Source: Candidatus Babeliales bacterium (GTDB taxonomy: Bacteria; Babelota; Babeliae; Babelales; JANWKD01). From it: a stretch of 5,335 nt of DNA. The translations under genes were made by a program, and so were the position numbers. The notes beneath the pieces are model-generated. The model made no database searches, was not told the origin of the DNA, and saw nothing but the letters and a program-made list of their open reading frames with translations. The stretch covers positions 1-5,335 of the forward strand of contig JANWKD010000067.1 in the NCBI GenBank assembly GCA_025451595.1, read 5' to 3'. Positions 1-5,335 of the stretch are shown here, one piece after another. The first letter of the stretch is position 1; each line of letters opens with the position of its first letter.

Positions 1-390
1 TGTCACTAAGAAAAGATCATTTGCGGGGCTTCCCTGGAAGGTCAAATCATTCGTGATGCTAAAAGTAATGGTATGACCAGTTGCTGCATATAAATATAAC
101 CGAGCAGTATCATCACAAGCCGCCAATGTAACGTCATCAGTAGTAAGTGTTACTAAAATATCACAAGTTACCGCATTGACGTGCAATGGACCGGTTATTA
201 CATTGGTGCCTTGTATATCAATATTTTGATTGTTGACGTCATCGGTGGGACCATCTAATCGAAGTAGCGGATTGGCGCAGTCATTTAAGTTGTGCCAGTT
301 GACGGTTGTCCCGCACATGCCCAAAATTTGCGGCGATCCTAAAAAAAGGAACAAATTCAATATTGTTCCTGTTAAAAATATTTTTCTCAT
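1..390 (-). CDS. Secreted protein of unknown function, N-terminal part (runs off the left edge)
   Basis: The frame starts at ATG 390-388 and stays open for 130 codons to base 1, so the C-terminus is missing. An SD-like AAAGGG (399-404) sits 8 bases upstream of the start. Residues 2-3 are Arg-Lys, followed by a hydrophobic stretch (about 4-24), which is a typical export signal. No convincing lipobox is present: Cys26 is preceded by G-M, not by a small residue. The mature part is acidic and rich in Asn, Asp and Thr, with four cysteines (26, 38, 76, 92) that could form disulfides. Alternating hydrophobic and polar segments (for example 78-83 and 107-112) suggest beta structure, perhaps a beta-solenoid or an adhesin-like surface protein, but that fold is inference. 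G+C is about 42% by hand count, against about 34% in the pot genes. The 277-base gap and the leader structures upstream suggest its own transcription unit. I do not recognise the family. Confidence 0.75.
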   Translation of the reverse strand, partial: MRKIFLTGTILNLFLFLGSPQILGMCGTTVNWHNLNDCANPLLRLDGPTDDVNNQNIDIQGTNVITGPLHVNAVTCDILVTLTTDDVTLAACDDTARLYLYAATGHTITFSITNDLTFQGSPANDLFLVT

Positions 391-416
391 TATCTACACC
401 CTTTTTTAATGATTAA

Positions 417-482
417 AAAAAACTATAACTTTTAGAATTTATTAAAAATATTCTCTCTATCGCGATTAAGTCATAGTTTTTT
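417..482 (-). terminator. AT-rich hairpin with T8 tail, attenuator- or terminator-like
   Basis: Read on the minus strand, the arm AAAAAACTATGACTT (482-468) pairs with AAGTTATAGTTTTTT (431-417), and the T run continues to eight (422-415). The stem is 15 bp with a single G-U wobble (472 with 427). On the plus strand the same position is an A-C mismatch, so the structure favours a minus-strand RNA. The loop (467-432, 36 bases) contains a weak five-pair inner stem (454-450 with 438-434) and the palindrome ATCGCGAT (459-466). The A-tract, stem and T-tract order resembles an intrinsic terminator, but the stem is poor in G+C and the loop is long, so efficiency is uncertain. It lies 26 bases upstream of the secreted-protein start, where it could act as an attenuator, an RNA-stabilising element or a translational control. 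Confidence 0.4.
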
Positions 483-504
483 ACATAAAATTGTTAATTT
501 GCAT
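481..504 (-). CDS. Possible seven-residue leader peptide (MQINNFM)
   Basis: ATG 504-502 is preceded at 9 bases by AAAGGAG (520-514), the best ribosome-binding site visible in the window. The frame reads MQINNFM and stops with TAA at 483-481, exactly at the foot of the hairpin spanning 482-417. A ribosome finishing this peptide would cover the 5' arm of the hairpin, which is the geometry seen in leader-peptide attenuation. There is no run of one amino acid that would identify a regulatory signal. A competing GTG start at 509-507, 4 bases after the same SD, gives a 12-codon frame ending inside the hairpin arm (TGA 473-471). It could also be a chance frame or the remnant of a lost gene. Confidence 0.3.
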   Translation of the reverse strand: MQINNFM

Positions 505-556
505 TGCACTAGACTCCTTTCTTTTTTTAATTAAATACACTAAATTAGTTAACAAA

Positions 557-616
557 GATCTAAAAAAATAAAAAAATAAAAGTCAAGAATATTTTCAAAT
601 TCAGCGATTTTAGATC
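557..616. repeat. Nine-base inverted repeat GATCTAAAA / TTTTAGATC
   Basis: GATCTAAAA at 557-565 is the exact reverse complement of TTTTAGATC at 608-616, with 42 bases between the arms. The arms bracket the candidate -35 box, so it might be an operator or a weak RNA stem. It is not followed by a T run in either direction, so it does not look like a terminator. A repeat of this size can also arise by chance in AT-rich DNA. Confidence 0.25.
558..586 (-). promoter_or_regulatory. Possible promoter for the leader and secreted protein
   Basis: On the minus strand TTGACT (586-581) matches five of six bases of a sigma70 -35 box. TTAGAT (563-558) lies 17 bases further on but matches only three of six bases of a -10 box. 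A start near 551 would place the AAAGGAG ribosome site about 30 bases into the transcript. An alternative -10, TTTAAT (535-530), is a better hexamer but has no good -35 partner. The spacer is a T-rich tract that may itself affect transcription. The call is weak because such boxes are common by chance in AT-rich DNA. Confidence 0.22.
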
Positions 617-667
617 AATTGCCAAAAATAGAAAAGACGTTTTTTGGGTTTATAAAGTGATATGAAA

Positions 668-1750
668 TTATACACCTTTAAGAGTAATCCAAATTTGGTT
701 TATTTTTTCTTCGGATAAAACGTTTCTAAAAAAATCAAAATGATGATTTGAATAGATATGTGCGTTATATATTGAAATAACTTTTGGATTATCGCTTAAT
801 AGTTCTATTAAATTTTTCGTTGCGGGGAAAAAAGTATATTTTTCAAAATGGTGTTTTATTATTTCAGGTTTATAAAGATAATTAATGAGTTGATAGGTAT
901 ACTCAATTTTGCAACTAGTCTTGGGGATAACAAAATTGTCGATGATCATAAAAGTGCCTTCTTGTGGTACTATGAATTCAAAATTATCATTATTTTTTAG
1001 AACTTTGTGCATAAACGGCGTAGTGCTAACCACTATCGGGCAAGTCCCCGAAGATAACAAGTAATCAGCTCGTAGATCTGAATATGCTTCGACCCATTTT
1101 TTTTGCTTAAGTAACATATTTTTTATAGCGAGTAACTTATTTTCATTCAGATGATCAATTGAATTAAAAAGGTACTGCCCGGTAAGCAAAATGGCTTCAC
1201 GGGCATTATTGAGCATAACAATTTTTTGTGGTAAAATCGTTGGATCAAAAATTAATTTCCAAGATGATGATATCTTTTTATTTCCCAATAGTTTTTTATT
1301 GAGGCCCAATCCATATATTGAACAATAATAAGGAATAGAATAGTTGTTATCTGGGTCGAAATACTTATTTAACAAAAATTCATCAATTTGATTCCAAATA
1401 GTAATTTTCGTTTTGTCGAGCTTTTGTATAATATTTAATTTTATAAGCAGCTCAACCGTAAAGTCAGAAGGTAGGATAAGATCGTATCCTTCTCCTTTTG
1501 TTGCGTTTAATTTTATTAATAACTCTTCATTGCTATCAAAGTAGCTCATGTATACTTTAATACCAGTTTCTTTTTCAAACTGTTTTATAATTTCAGGATC
1601 GATCATATCTGTCCAAGTAATGACATTTATTGAGCGTTCATATTGAAGCAGACGTGATACATGAGGTAGCATTAAATATAATGTTATTACTATTAACCAA
1701 AAAACGGTAATAGCAATCTGTGATCGAAATTTGTTTTTAATTGTGAACAT
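668..1750 (-). CDS. potD: PotD-like substrate-binding protein of a polyamine-type ABC importer, membrane-anchored
   Basis: A 360-residue protein that aligns through most of its length with E. coli PotD (about 348 residues) as I remember it. Shared blocks are the start of the mature domain (W46-T47-D48, then KETGIKV 60-66), SNE (73-75), YDL..PS (89-95), IQK.DK (108-113), FDP.N.YSIPY (131-141), AREA (183-186) and the D271 block before V-I-P. The family captures spermidine or putrescine outside the inner membrane and delivers it to PotBC. Residues 11-31 form one hydrophobic segment after a basic N-terminus, with no AxA site and no nearby cysteine, so the protein is probably anchored rather than released or lipidated. 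Pocket residues equivalent to E. coli W34, S83, E171 and D257 are kept (W46, S95, E185, D271), while those for D168, W229 and W255 appear changed (N182, about S242, I269). It starts at ATG 1750 directly after the potC stop, with a weak GGA 8 bases upstream inside potC, and is the last gene of the operon. Confidence 0.88.
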   Translation of the reverse strand: MFTIKNKFRSQIAITVFWLIVITLYLMLPHVSRLLQYERSINVITWTDMIDPEIIKQFEKETGIKVYMSYFDSNEELLIKLNATKGEGYDLILPSDFTVELLIKLNIIQKLDKTKITIWNQIDEFLLNKYFDPDNNYSIPYYCSIYGLGLNKKLLGNKKISSSWKLIFDPTILPQKIVMLNNAREAILLTGQYLFNSIDHLNENKLLAIKNMLLKQKKWVEAYSDLRADYLLSSGTCPIVVSTTPFMHKVLKNNDNFEFIVPQEGTFMIIDNFVIPKTSCKIEYTYQLINYLYKPEIIKHHFEKYTFFPATKNLIELLSDNPKVISIYNAHIYSNHHFDFFRNVLSEEKINQIWITLKGV

Positions 1751-2533
1751 TTAAAAAATCCGTGTTTTTGTTTTAAGGGAACCAAATATTAAAACAAATA
1801 AACTGCTTAATAGCAACAGAAGCGTAGATAATGCATTGATAGTTGGAGAGACCCCTGTTCTGATCATAGCAAAAATATACAAAGGAAGCGTCTGGGCGTC
1901 AGTTCCAGCACAAAAAAATGAAATAAGAAAATCATCAAAAGAAATAATAAAAACTAATAAACCGGAAGCAATGAGAGCAGGCATGAGTAAAGGTAAAATT
2001 ATTTTAAAAAAAGTCTGCATTATGGAAGCACCTAAATCAAGTGAAGCCTCAATAATGCTGTTGTCGATTTCAGCAAAGCGAATTGATAAAATAGGAATCA
2101 CATATCCAAGCCCTAAGATCGTATGACTGGCGATTAAGGTAGTAAGCCCTAAGGGGATGGAAAATAACGTGAATAAACTTAATAAACCGACCGCAACAAC
2201 AATTTCTGGAATTAAAATGCTTCCAAAAAATAAAGGAATTGTATTACGTAATTTATTGTGTGAGCTAAAAAAAATGAATAATGCGCCAAGCGTTAAACTC
2301 AGTAATGAGGCGGAGCAGGCTACAATCAACGAATTTTTAAAAGCTTCTAAAATTTCATGGGATTGAAAAAGCTCTTGATACCAGCGTAAAGAAAAACCAA
2401 CCCATTGATAAGGAAAGGCTGCATTGTTAAAAGAAAAAACAACAATGATTACCATGGGTAGGTACAAAAATAAAAAAGTAAAAAAAACGATGGAAGGTAA
2501 GATATAAGGGGAAAAGTATTGTAAAAAAATCAA
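1751..2533 (-). CDS. potC: Spermidine/putrescine-type ABC transporter permease PotC
   Basis: A 260-residue inner-membrane permease, about the length of E. coli PotC and similar along its length: the N-terminal helix followed by SFN (34-36), W-x-GFS..WY (44-52), GVSP..NAL (227-235) and the ABC-contact EAA loop, EASLDLGAS followed by KIILPLLMP (162-185). About six hydrophobic segments are visible, near 13-35, 66-90, 100-122, 130-150, 185-205 and 235-255. It pairs with PotB to form the channel, and its EAA loop docks on the PotA ATPase. The start is TTG at 2533-2531: it has an AAAAGG site 8 bases upstream, and the first downstream ATG (residue 27) would cut the first helix. It lies five bases after the potB stop, and its own stop abuts the potD start, so the genes are likely translationally coupled. 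Confidence 0.92.
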   Translation of the reverse strand: MIFLQYFSPYILPSIVFFTFLFLYLPMVIIVVFSFNNAAFPYQWVGFSLRWYQELFQSHEILEAFKNSLIVACSASLLSLTLGALFIFFSSHNKLRNTIPLFFGSILIPEIVVAVGLLSLFTLFSIPLGLTTLIASHTILGLGYVIPILSIRFAEIDNSIIEASLDLGASIMQTFFKIILPLLMPALIASGLLVFIISFDDFLISFFCAGTDAQTLPLYIFAMIRTGVSPTINALSTLLLLLSSLFVLIFGSLKTKTRIF

Positions 2534-2538
2534 TTCGG

Positions 2539-3411
2539 TTACCTTTTTATTGTTTTGAATTGTCTAAAAAATAACCAACTTAACAATATGCTTGATATTA
2601 CAAGCACTATGCTACTGATCACCGTAAATGCCGCTCCCATTGCATGATTATAAGTAACTAGAAAATAGTGTGATATCACGCTACCTACAAACATGTTTTT
2701 ATCACCTCCCAAAAGCATGGGTATAATGAATTCACCGAAAGCTGGAACAAATACCAGAAAGAATCCTGTGCGTACTCCCGGCAATGAAAGAGGAAAAATA
2801 ATTTTAAAAAATGTTTGGCGCGTATTTGCGCCTAAATCCATTGACGCTTCTATCAAGCTCGTATCAAACTTTTCTAATATGCTAAAGAGAGGTAAAATCA
2901 TGAATGGTAAGTAACAATAAAACATTACCAAAACTACGGCACTCATCGAATTAAGAATTCTTAATGGTTCATGAATAATACCTAGATATCGTAAAAAATT
3001 ATTCAATAACCCATCTTTTTCTAAGACAAAAAACCACGCATAAATATGAATGAGAATATTGGTCCAAAAGGGTAAAATAAGAAATGATAAAAATAGATTT
3101 TTATAGTTACGTTTTTTTAAGCCTACATAATATGCCATCGGATAGCCTACCAGTAAACATAAGCTTGCTACTGATAAAGCAAGCAACACCGATTGTAAAA
3201 GTATTTTAATGTATACCCAATTGAATAGCGAAGTATATTGAGCGAATGTAATATATATATGTTGAGATTTGTCATATGCTACAAAACTTAAAGCAATAAT
3301 AAACAAAAGTGGAATATAAAAAAATATAATTTGCCATAGTAAAGCTGGGATGGCTAAAAAATAATCTTCTTGACCATGAATAATTTTTTTAAAGTTATTT
3401 ATTACATTCAT
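2539..3411 (-). CDS. potB: Spermidine/putrescine-type ABC transporter permease PotB
   Basis: A 290-residue inner-membrane permease of the PotB type (E. coli PotB is about 275-285). It shows the GYPMAYY block (89-95), a conserved LPFW..I.I..YAW segment (113-126) and the ABC-contact EAA loop, EASMDLGANTRQTFFKII then PLSLPG (188-212). Hydrophobic segments lie near 22-44, 71-95, 104-126, 157-179, 213-235 and 261-283. It forms the membrane channel with PotC. The frame can be read back to a TTG at 3444, adding 11 residues and a 37-base overlap with potA. I prefer ATG 3411-3409, because it makes the classic ATGA overlap with the potA stop (TGA 3410-3408) and gives the usual family N-terminus. No clear SD precedes this ATG, so coupling to potA translation is likely. 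Confidence 0.92.
   Translation of the reverse strand: MNVINNFKKIIHGQEDYFLAIPALLWQIIFFYIPLLFIIALSFVAYDKSQHIYITFAQYTSLFNWVYIKILLQSVLLALSVASLCLLVGYPMAYYVGLKKRNYKNLFLSFLILPFWTNILIHIYAWFFVLEKDGLLNNFLRYLGIIHEPLRILNSMSAVVLVMFYCYLPFMILPLFSILEKFDTSLIEASMDLGANTRQTFFKIIFPLSLPGVRTGFFLVFVPAFGEFIIPMLLGGDKNMFVGSVISHYFLVTYNHAMGAAFTVISSIVLVISSILLSWLFFRQFKTIKR
2542..2547 (-). promoter_or_regulatory. Ribosome-binding site supporting the TTG start of potC
   Basis: On the minus strand AAAAGG (2547-2542) lies 8 bases before TTG 2533-2531 and is formed by the last two sense codons of potB. No ATG lies at a usable distance from it, so this site decides the TTG start and suggests that potC translation depends on ribosomes finishing potB. 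Confidence 0.55.
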
Positions 3412-4499
3412 CGTTCTAACAATACAGCATTTTCTTTTTGCCAATATAAATGCACTTCACTATCATAATCAATAATTTCACGAGGAAAATGCTCTTCATT
3501 TTGCTCAAATACTTGAATAACCATGCCATTGGTAAGTTTAATATTATATTGGGTAGATCTCCCATGATAGACGATAGATTCTACCATGCCAATTAAATGA
3601 TTTGAAAACCCTATAACTTCAGATTTACTAATCCAAATTTTCTCAGGACGCAAGCTTAAATGTACGGAATTTCCGTCATATATCCATGGTTTGGGCGTTG
3701 CTACATAGAGACTAAACGTATCCAGTCCAGGGACTTCTAAAAGATAGTTGTTTTTTTCAATACGCAAAATTCCTTTAAAAATGTTGGTTGTTCCAACGAA
3801 CTTTGCTACAAATGAAGAAATAGGAAATTCGTATATTTCTTTGGGAGATCCGATTTGTTCGATTTCTCCATTATCATTCATAATAGCCATTTGGTCTGCA
3901 ACGGTAAGAGCCTCAAATTGGTCATGAGTTACATACACAAATGTCGTTTGCAATTTACTCTGTAAATCAATTAATTCAATAAGCATTCGTTCCCGTAATT
4001 TTAAGTCTAATGCAGCAAGTGGTTCATCAAGTAGTAAGACTTCCGGTTCGTTAATAATTGCTCGTGCGAGCGCTACTCGTTGTTTTTGTCCACCAGATAA
4101 CTGATGTATTGACTTATAAATATGGGCTTCTAAATGTACCGTTTTTAAAATTCTCAACACTTTTTGTTCGATAATATCTTCAGGTAAACCTTTAATTTTT
4201 TGGCTATATGCCACGTTATCAAAAACGTTTAAATGCGGAAATAAAGCATAATTCTGAAATACGGTATTGATCTGCCTTTGATTAATTGCTAAATCTGTAA
4301 TATTTTCATCGCCAAGATAAATGGTACCAGAGTCGACTTTTTCAAAACCCCCAATCAAACGTAAAATAGTTGTTTTACCGCACCCGCTTGGACCTAATAA
4401 CGCAAAAAATTTCCCAGCAGGAATTATGAGATTCAGGTTTTCAATAATAATCTCATTGTTATAGGCTTTGGTAATGGTTTCAAGTTTTATGCTTTTCAT
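3408..4499 (-). CDS. potA: Spermidine/putrescine-type ABC transporter ATP-binding protein PotA
   Basis: A 363-residue cytoplasmic ATPase with all the expected motifs in order: Walker A GPSGCGKT (36-43), Q-loop Q82, signature LSGGQ (134-138), Walker B VLLLDEP (154-160, with D158 and E159), D-loop ALD (163-165) and H-loop H192. A C-terminal TOBE-type regulatory domain follows from about residue 235, with LRPE at 283-286. Length and domain layout match the PotA/FbpC/MalK group. The match of the NTVFQ.YALFPH block (78-89) and the potBCD neighbours point to PotA. It should power uptake by PotB and PotC. The gene starts at ATG 4499, with only a weak GAG 8 bases upstream, and lies 20 bases inside the preceding membrane-protein gene; its stop overlaps the potB start. 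All catalytic residues are present, so the enzyme should be active. Confidence 0.94.
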   Translation of the reverse strand: MKSIKLETITKAYNNEIIIENLNLIIPAGKFFALLGPSGCGKTTILRLIGGFEKVDSGTIYLGDENITDLAINQRQINTVFQNYALFPHLNVFDNVAYSQKIKGLPEDIIEQKVLRILKTVHLEAHIYKSIHQLSGGQKQRVALARAIINEPEVLLLDEPLAALDLKLRERMLIELIDLQSKLQTTFVYVTHDQFEALTVADQMAIMNDNGEIEQIGSPKEIYEFPISSFVAKFVGTTNIFKGILRIEKNNYLLEVPGLDTFSLYVATPKPWIYDGNSVHLSLRPEKIWISKSEVIGFSNHLIGMVESIVYHGRSTQYNIKLTNGMVIQVFEQNEEHFPREIIDYDSEVHLYWQKENAVLLER

Positions 4500-5178
4500 C
4501 TTTGTTTCTCATGCGAGCAAAGTATATAGGAACTATAACATCTGCAAATGTGCAAGGTATTACTACCGCAATAATTAAAAATATAAATAAAATTCCCATT
4601 TGAGCACACCATTGCGTGAATCCTTCAGCTACCAAATAAAACATTGATGCAAGAGAGCTAATTAAAATATGACTAAAGTGCGAACCGAGTGAATAAAAAC
4701 TTTTAAGTGTTTCGTTATGTTTGCTCATAACCCAACCATTTAAAATACCGACAAATAAAAGGGGTACAACATTATGCCATTCTGTTGCAATGCACCAGTG
4801 AAAATGCATTTCTACTCCTAAGATTCGACCTGATAAATATGGTAAAAAAACATCAGAGAGCGTACAGAAAAAAAGAGATGAAATAATTGAAACGATAATA
4901 CCTTTTAACATATTATGAGAAAAGCGAGAAAACGCTACTAAAGATCCAGTTGCGGCAAAAACAATATGTAAGAAATGAAAGCTATGAAAAAGCAGCCACG
5001 CTCCTTTTTGAGACTCATAGCTTTTGGCAGAAATTAATGCCTGATAGTCTAACAAGCTTAACAAAATAAAACCTACAGCAACAGAGAAAATTGCGTATGG
5101 AATGTGGTGGACTATTTCGCTTATTAACGTTGCATCATGGTCATGATGAAGTTGACATGTGTTGTGGTTTTCTTCCAT
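4480..5178 (-). CDS. His-rich six-helix membrane protein with 3+3 internal repeat, unknown function
   Basis: A 232-residue integral membrane protein that I cannot place in a named family. The N-terminal tail holds a metal-binding-like cluster (H5, C8, H11, H12, D13, H14, D15, H24, H25). Hydrophobic segments lie near 26-48, 61-84, 91-115, 136-152, 163-184 and 193-220. Two halves resemble each other: HFLHI (68-72) and HFSHI (167-171) open the second helix of each half, and CTLSDVFLP (105-113) and CTFADVIVP (209-217) end the third. Further His and Trp residues lie in the middle loop (H125, H127, W128, H135). Three helices per half would give oppositely oriented repeats, as in many transporters and channels. 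The start at ATG 5178 has GGAG 10 bases upstream. Its 3' end overlaps potA by 20 bases, so it is co-transcribed with the polyamine-type importer and may serve related uptake or metal handling; that role is inference. Confidence 0.75.
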   Translation of the reverse strand: MEENHNTCQLHHDHDATLISEIVHHIPYAIFSVAVGFILLSLLDYQALISAKSYESQKGAWLLFHSFHFLHIVFAATGSLVAFSRFSHNMLKGIIVSIISSLFFCTLSDVFLPYLSGRILGVEMHFHWCIATEWHNVVPLLFVGILNGWVMSKHNETLKSFYSLGSHFSHILISSLASMFYLVAEGFTQWCAQMGILFIFLIIAVVIPCTFADVIVPIYFARMRNKDEKHKT

Positions 5179-5335
5179 TTAATAATCACTCCAACAATAA
5201 AGTTCAATCCTTAAAACAATCTTCTTTTTGAATATAAAGATTTTTTTTGTTAAATCAAAGTTTTCTGCATAATTTATATATTTTATCCCCATCAGCCATT
5301 TTTGTTTGTCAAAATCAATGAAGCTACTATCAAAA
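5179..5335 (-). CDS. C-terminal end of an upstream gene (runs in from the right edge)
   Basis: One minus-strand frame is open from base 5334 for 51 sense codons and ends with TAA at 5181-5179, directly before the next ATG. The other two frames are broken by stops within the first few to about a dozen codons. In DNA this AT-rich an open stretch of this length is uncommon but not rare, so it is suggestive rather than proof. The peptide is rich in Lys, Ile, Phe and Tyr, with KQKWLMGIKYINYAENF in its first half and WSDY at its end. No motif or family is recognisable. The zero-base junction matches the potC-potD junction, and the GGAG of the downstream gene lies inside its last codons, so the operon probably starts outside the window. 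Confidence 0.5.
   Translation of the reverse strand, partial: FDSSFIDFDKQKWLMGIKYINYAENFDLTKKIFIFKKKIVLRIELYCWSDY
5231..5258 (-). promoter_or_regulatory. Weak candidate promoter before the membrane-protein gene
   Basis: On the minus strand TTGATT (5258-5253, four of six to -35) and TATATT (5236-5231, five of six to -10) are 16 bases apart, about 50 bases before the ATG at 5178. A perfect TTGACA further up (5312-5307) has no -10 at normal spacing; the nearest are GATAAA at 19 bases and TAAAAT at 21. Both lie inside the probable end of an upstream gene, so either may be chance. If real, this would be an internal promoter for the pot operon. Confidence 0.18.

Noticed and set aside
622..647. Possible terminator after potD: seven-base arms CCAAAAA / TTTTTGG with a 12-base loop
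   Set aside because: The stem is weak and no T run follows it on the minus strand, so it is not a convincing intrinsic terminator. The T-rich tract at 580-561 may help termination but has no stem before it.
1836..2126. Plus-strand open frame of 96 codons
   Set aside because: It lies wholly inside potC on the opposite strand; potC has clear family similarity and this frame shows no recognisable domain.
2157..2366. Plus-strand open frame of 69 codons
   Set aside because: Antisense shadow of potC with no motif and low-complexity Lys/Asn composition.
2693..2914. Plus-strand open frame of 73 codons
   Set aside because: Antisense shadow of the conserved potB EAA-loop region.
5280..5312. TTGACA at 5312-5307 as the pot operon promoter
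   Set aside because: The hexamer is perfect, but the -10-like hexamers lie 19 and 21 bases away, and the region is probably coding for the upstream gene.
1..5335. tRNA, rRNA, CRISPR array, insertion sequence or transposase
   Set aside because: No cloverleaf-like segments, regularly spaced repeats, transposase motifs or terminal inverted repeats were seen on reading both strands.

Overview
The window looks like part of the chromosome of an AT-rich, Gram-negative-type bacterium. By hand count the transporter genes are about 34% G+C. All genes run on the minus strand and are packed with overlaps or no gaps. A potABCD set, a secreted Cys-containing protein and a His-rich membrane protein in a small-genome style of layout would fit a host-associated lineage such as Candidatus Dependentiae (Babeliae) or a chlamydia-like group. 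That placement is inference from style and not from any marker gene.

Layout, in the direction of transcription (right to left). From 5335 to 5179 an open frame runs in from outside the window and ends directly at the next start codon. It is probably the C-terminus of an upstream gene. From 5178 to 4480 lies a His-rich six-helix membrane protein of unknown function with an internal 3+3 repeat. It overlaps potA (4499-3408) by 20 bases. potA overlaps potB (start best placed at 3411) by an ATGA of four bases. potB is followed after five bases by potC (2533-1751, TTG start). potC abuts potD (1750-668) with no gap. Together these form one tight operon for a spermidine/putrescine-type ABC importer: PotA ATPase, PotB and PotC permeases, and a membrane-anchored PotD-like binding protein. 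The pocket of the binding protein differs from E. coli PotD at several polyamine-contacting positions, so the exact substrate is open.

From 667 to 391 is the only sizeable gap (277 bases). It holds an AT-rich segment with a possible promoter, then the strongest-looking Shine-Dalgarno in the window (AAAGGAG) in front of a seven-codon reading frame. That frame runs into a 15-bp hairpin ending in eight T residues, after which a secreted-protein gene begins. The arrangement resembles an attenuator with a leader peptide, and it is the most unusual non-coding structure here.

From 390 to 1 is the N-terminal 130 residues of a signal-peptide-bearing protein, richer in G+C (about 42%), cut by the window edge. 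It appears to be a separate transcription unit from the pot operon.
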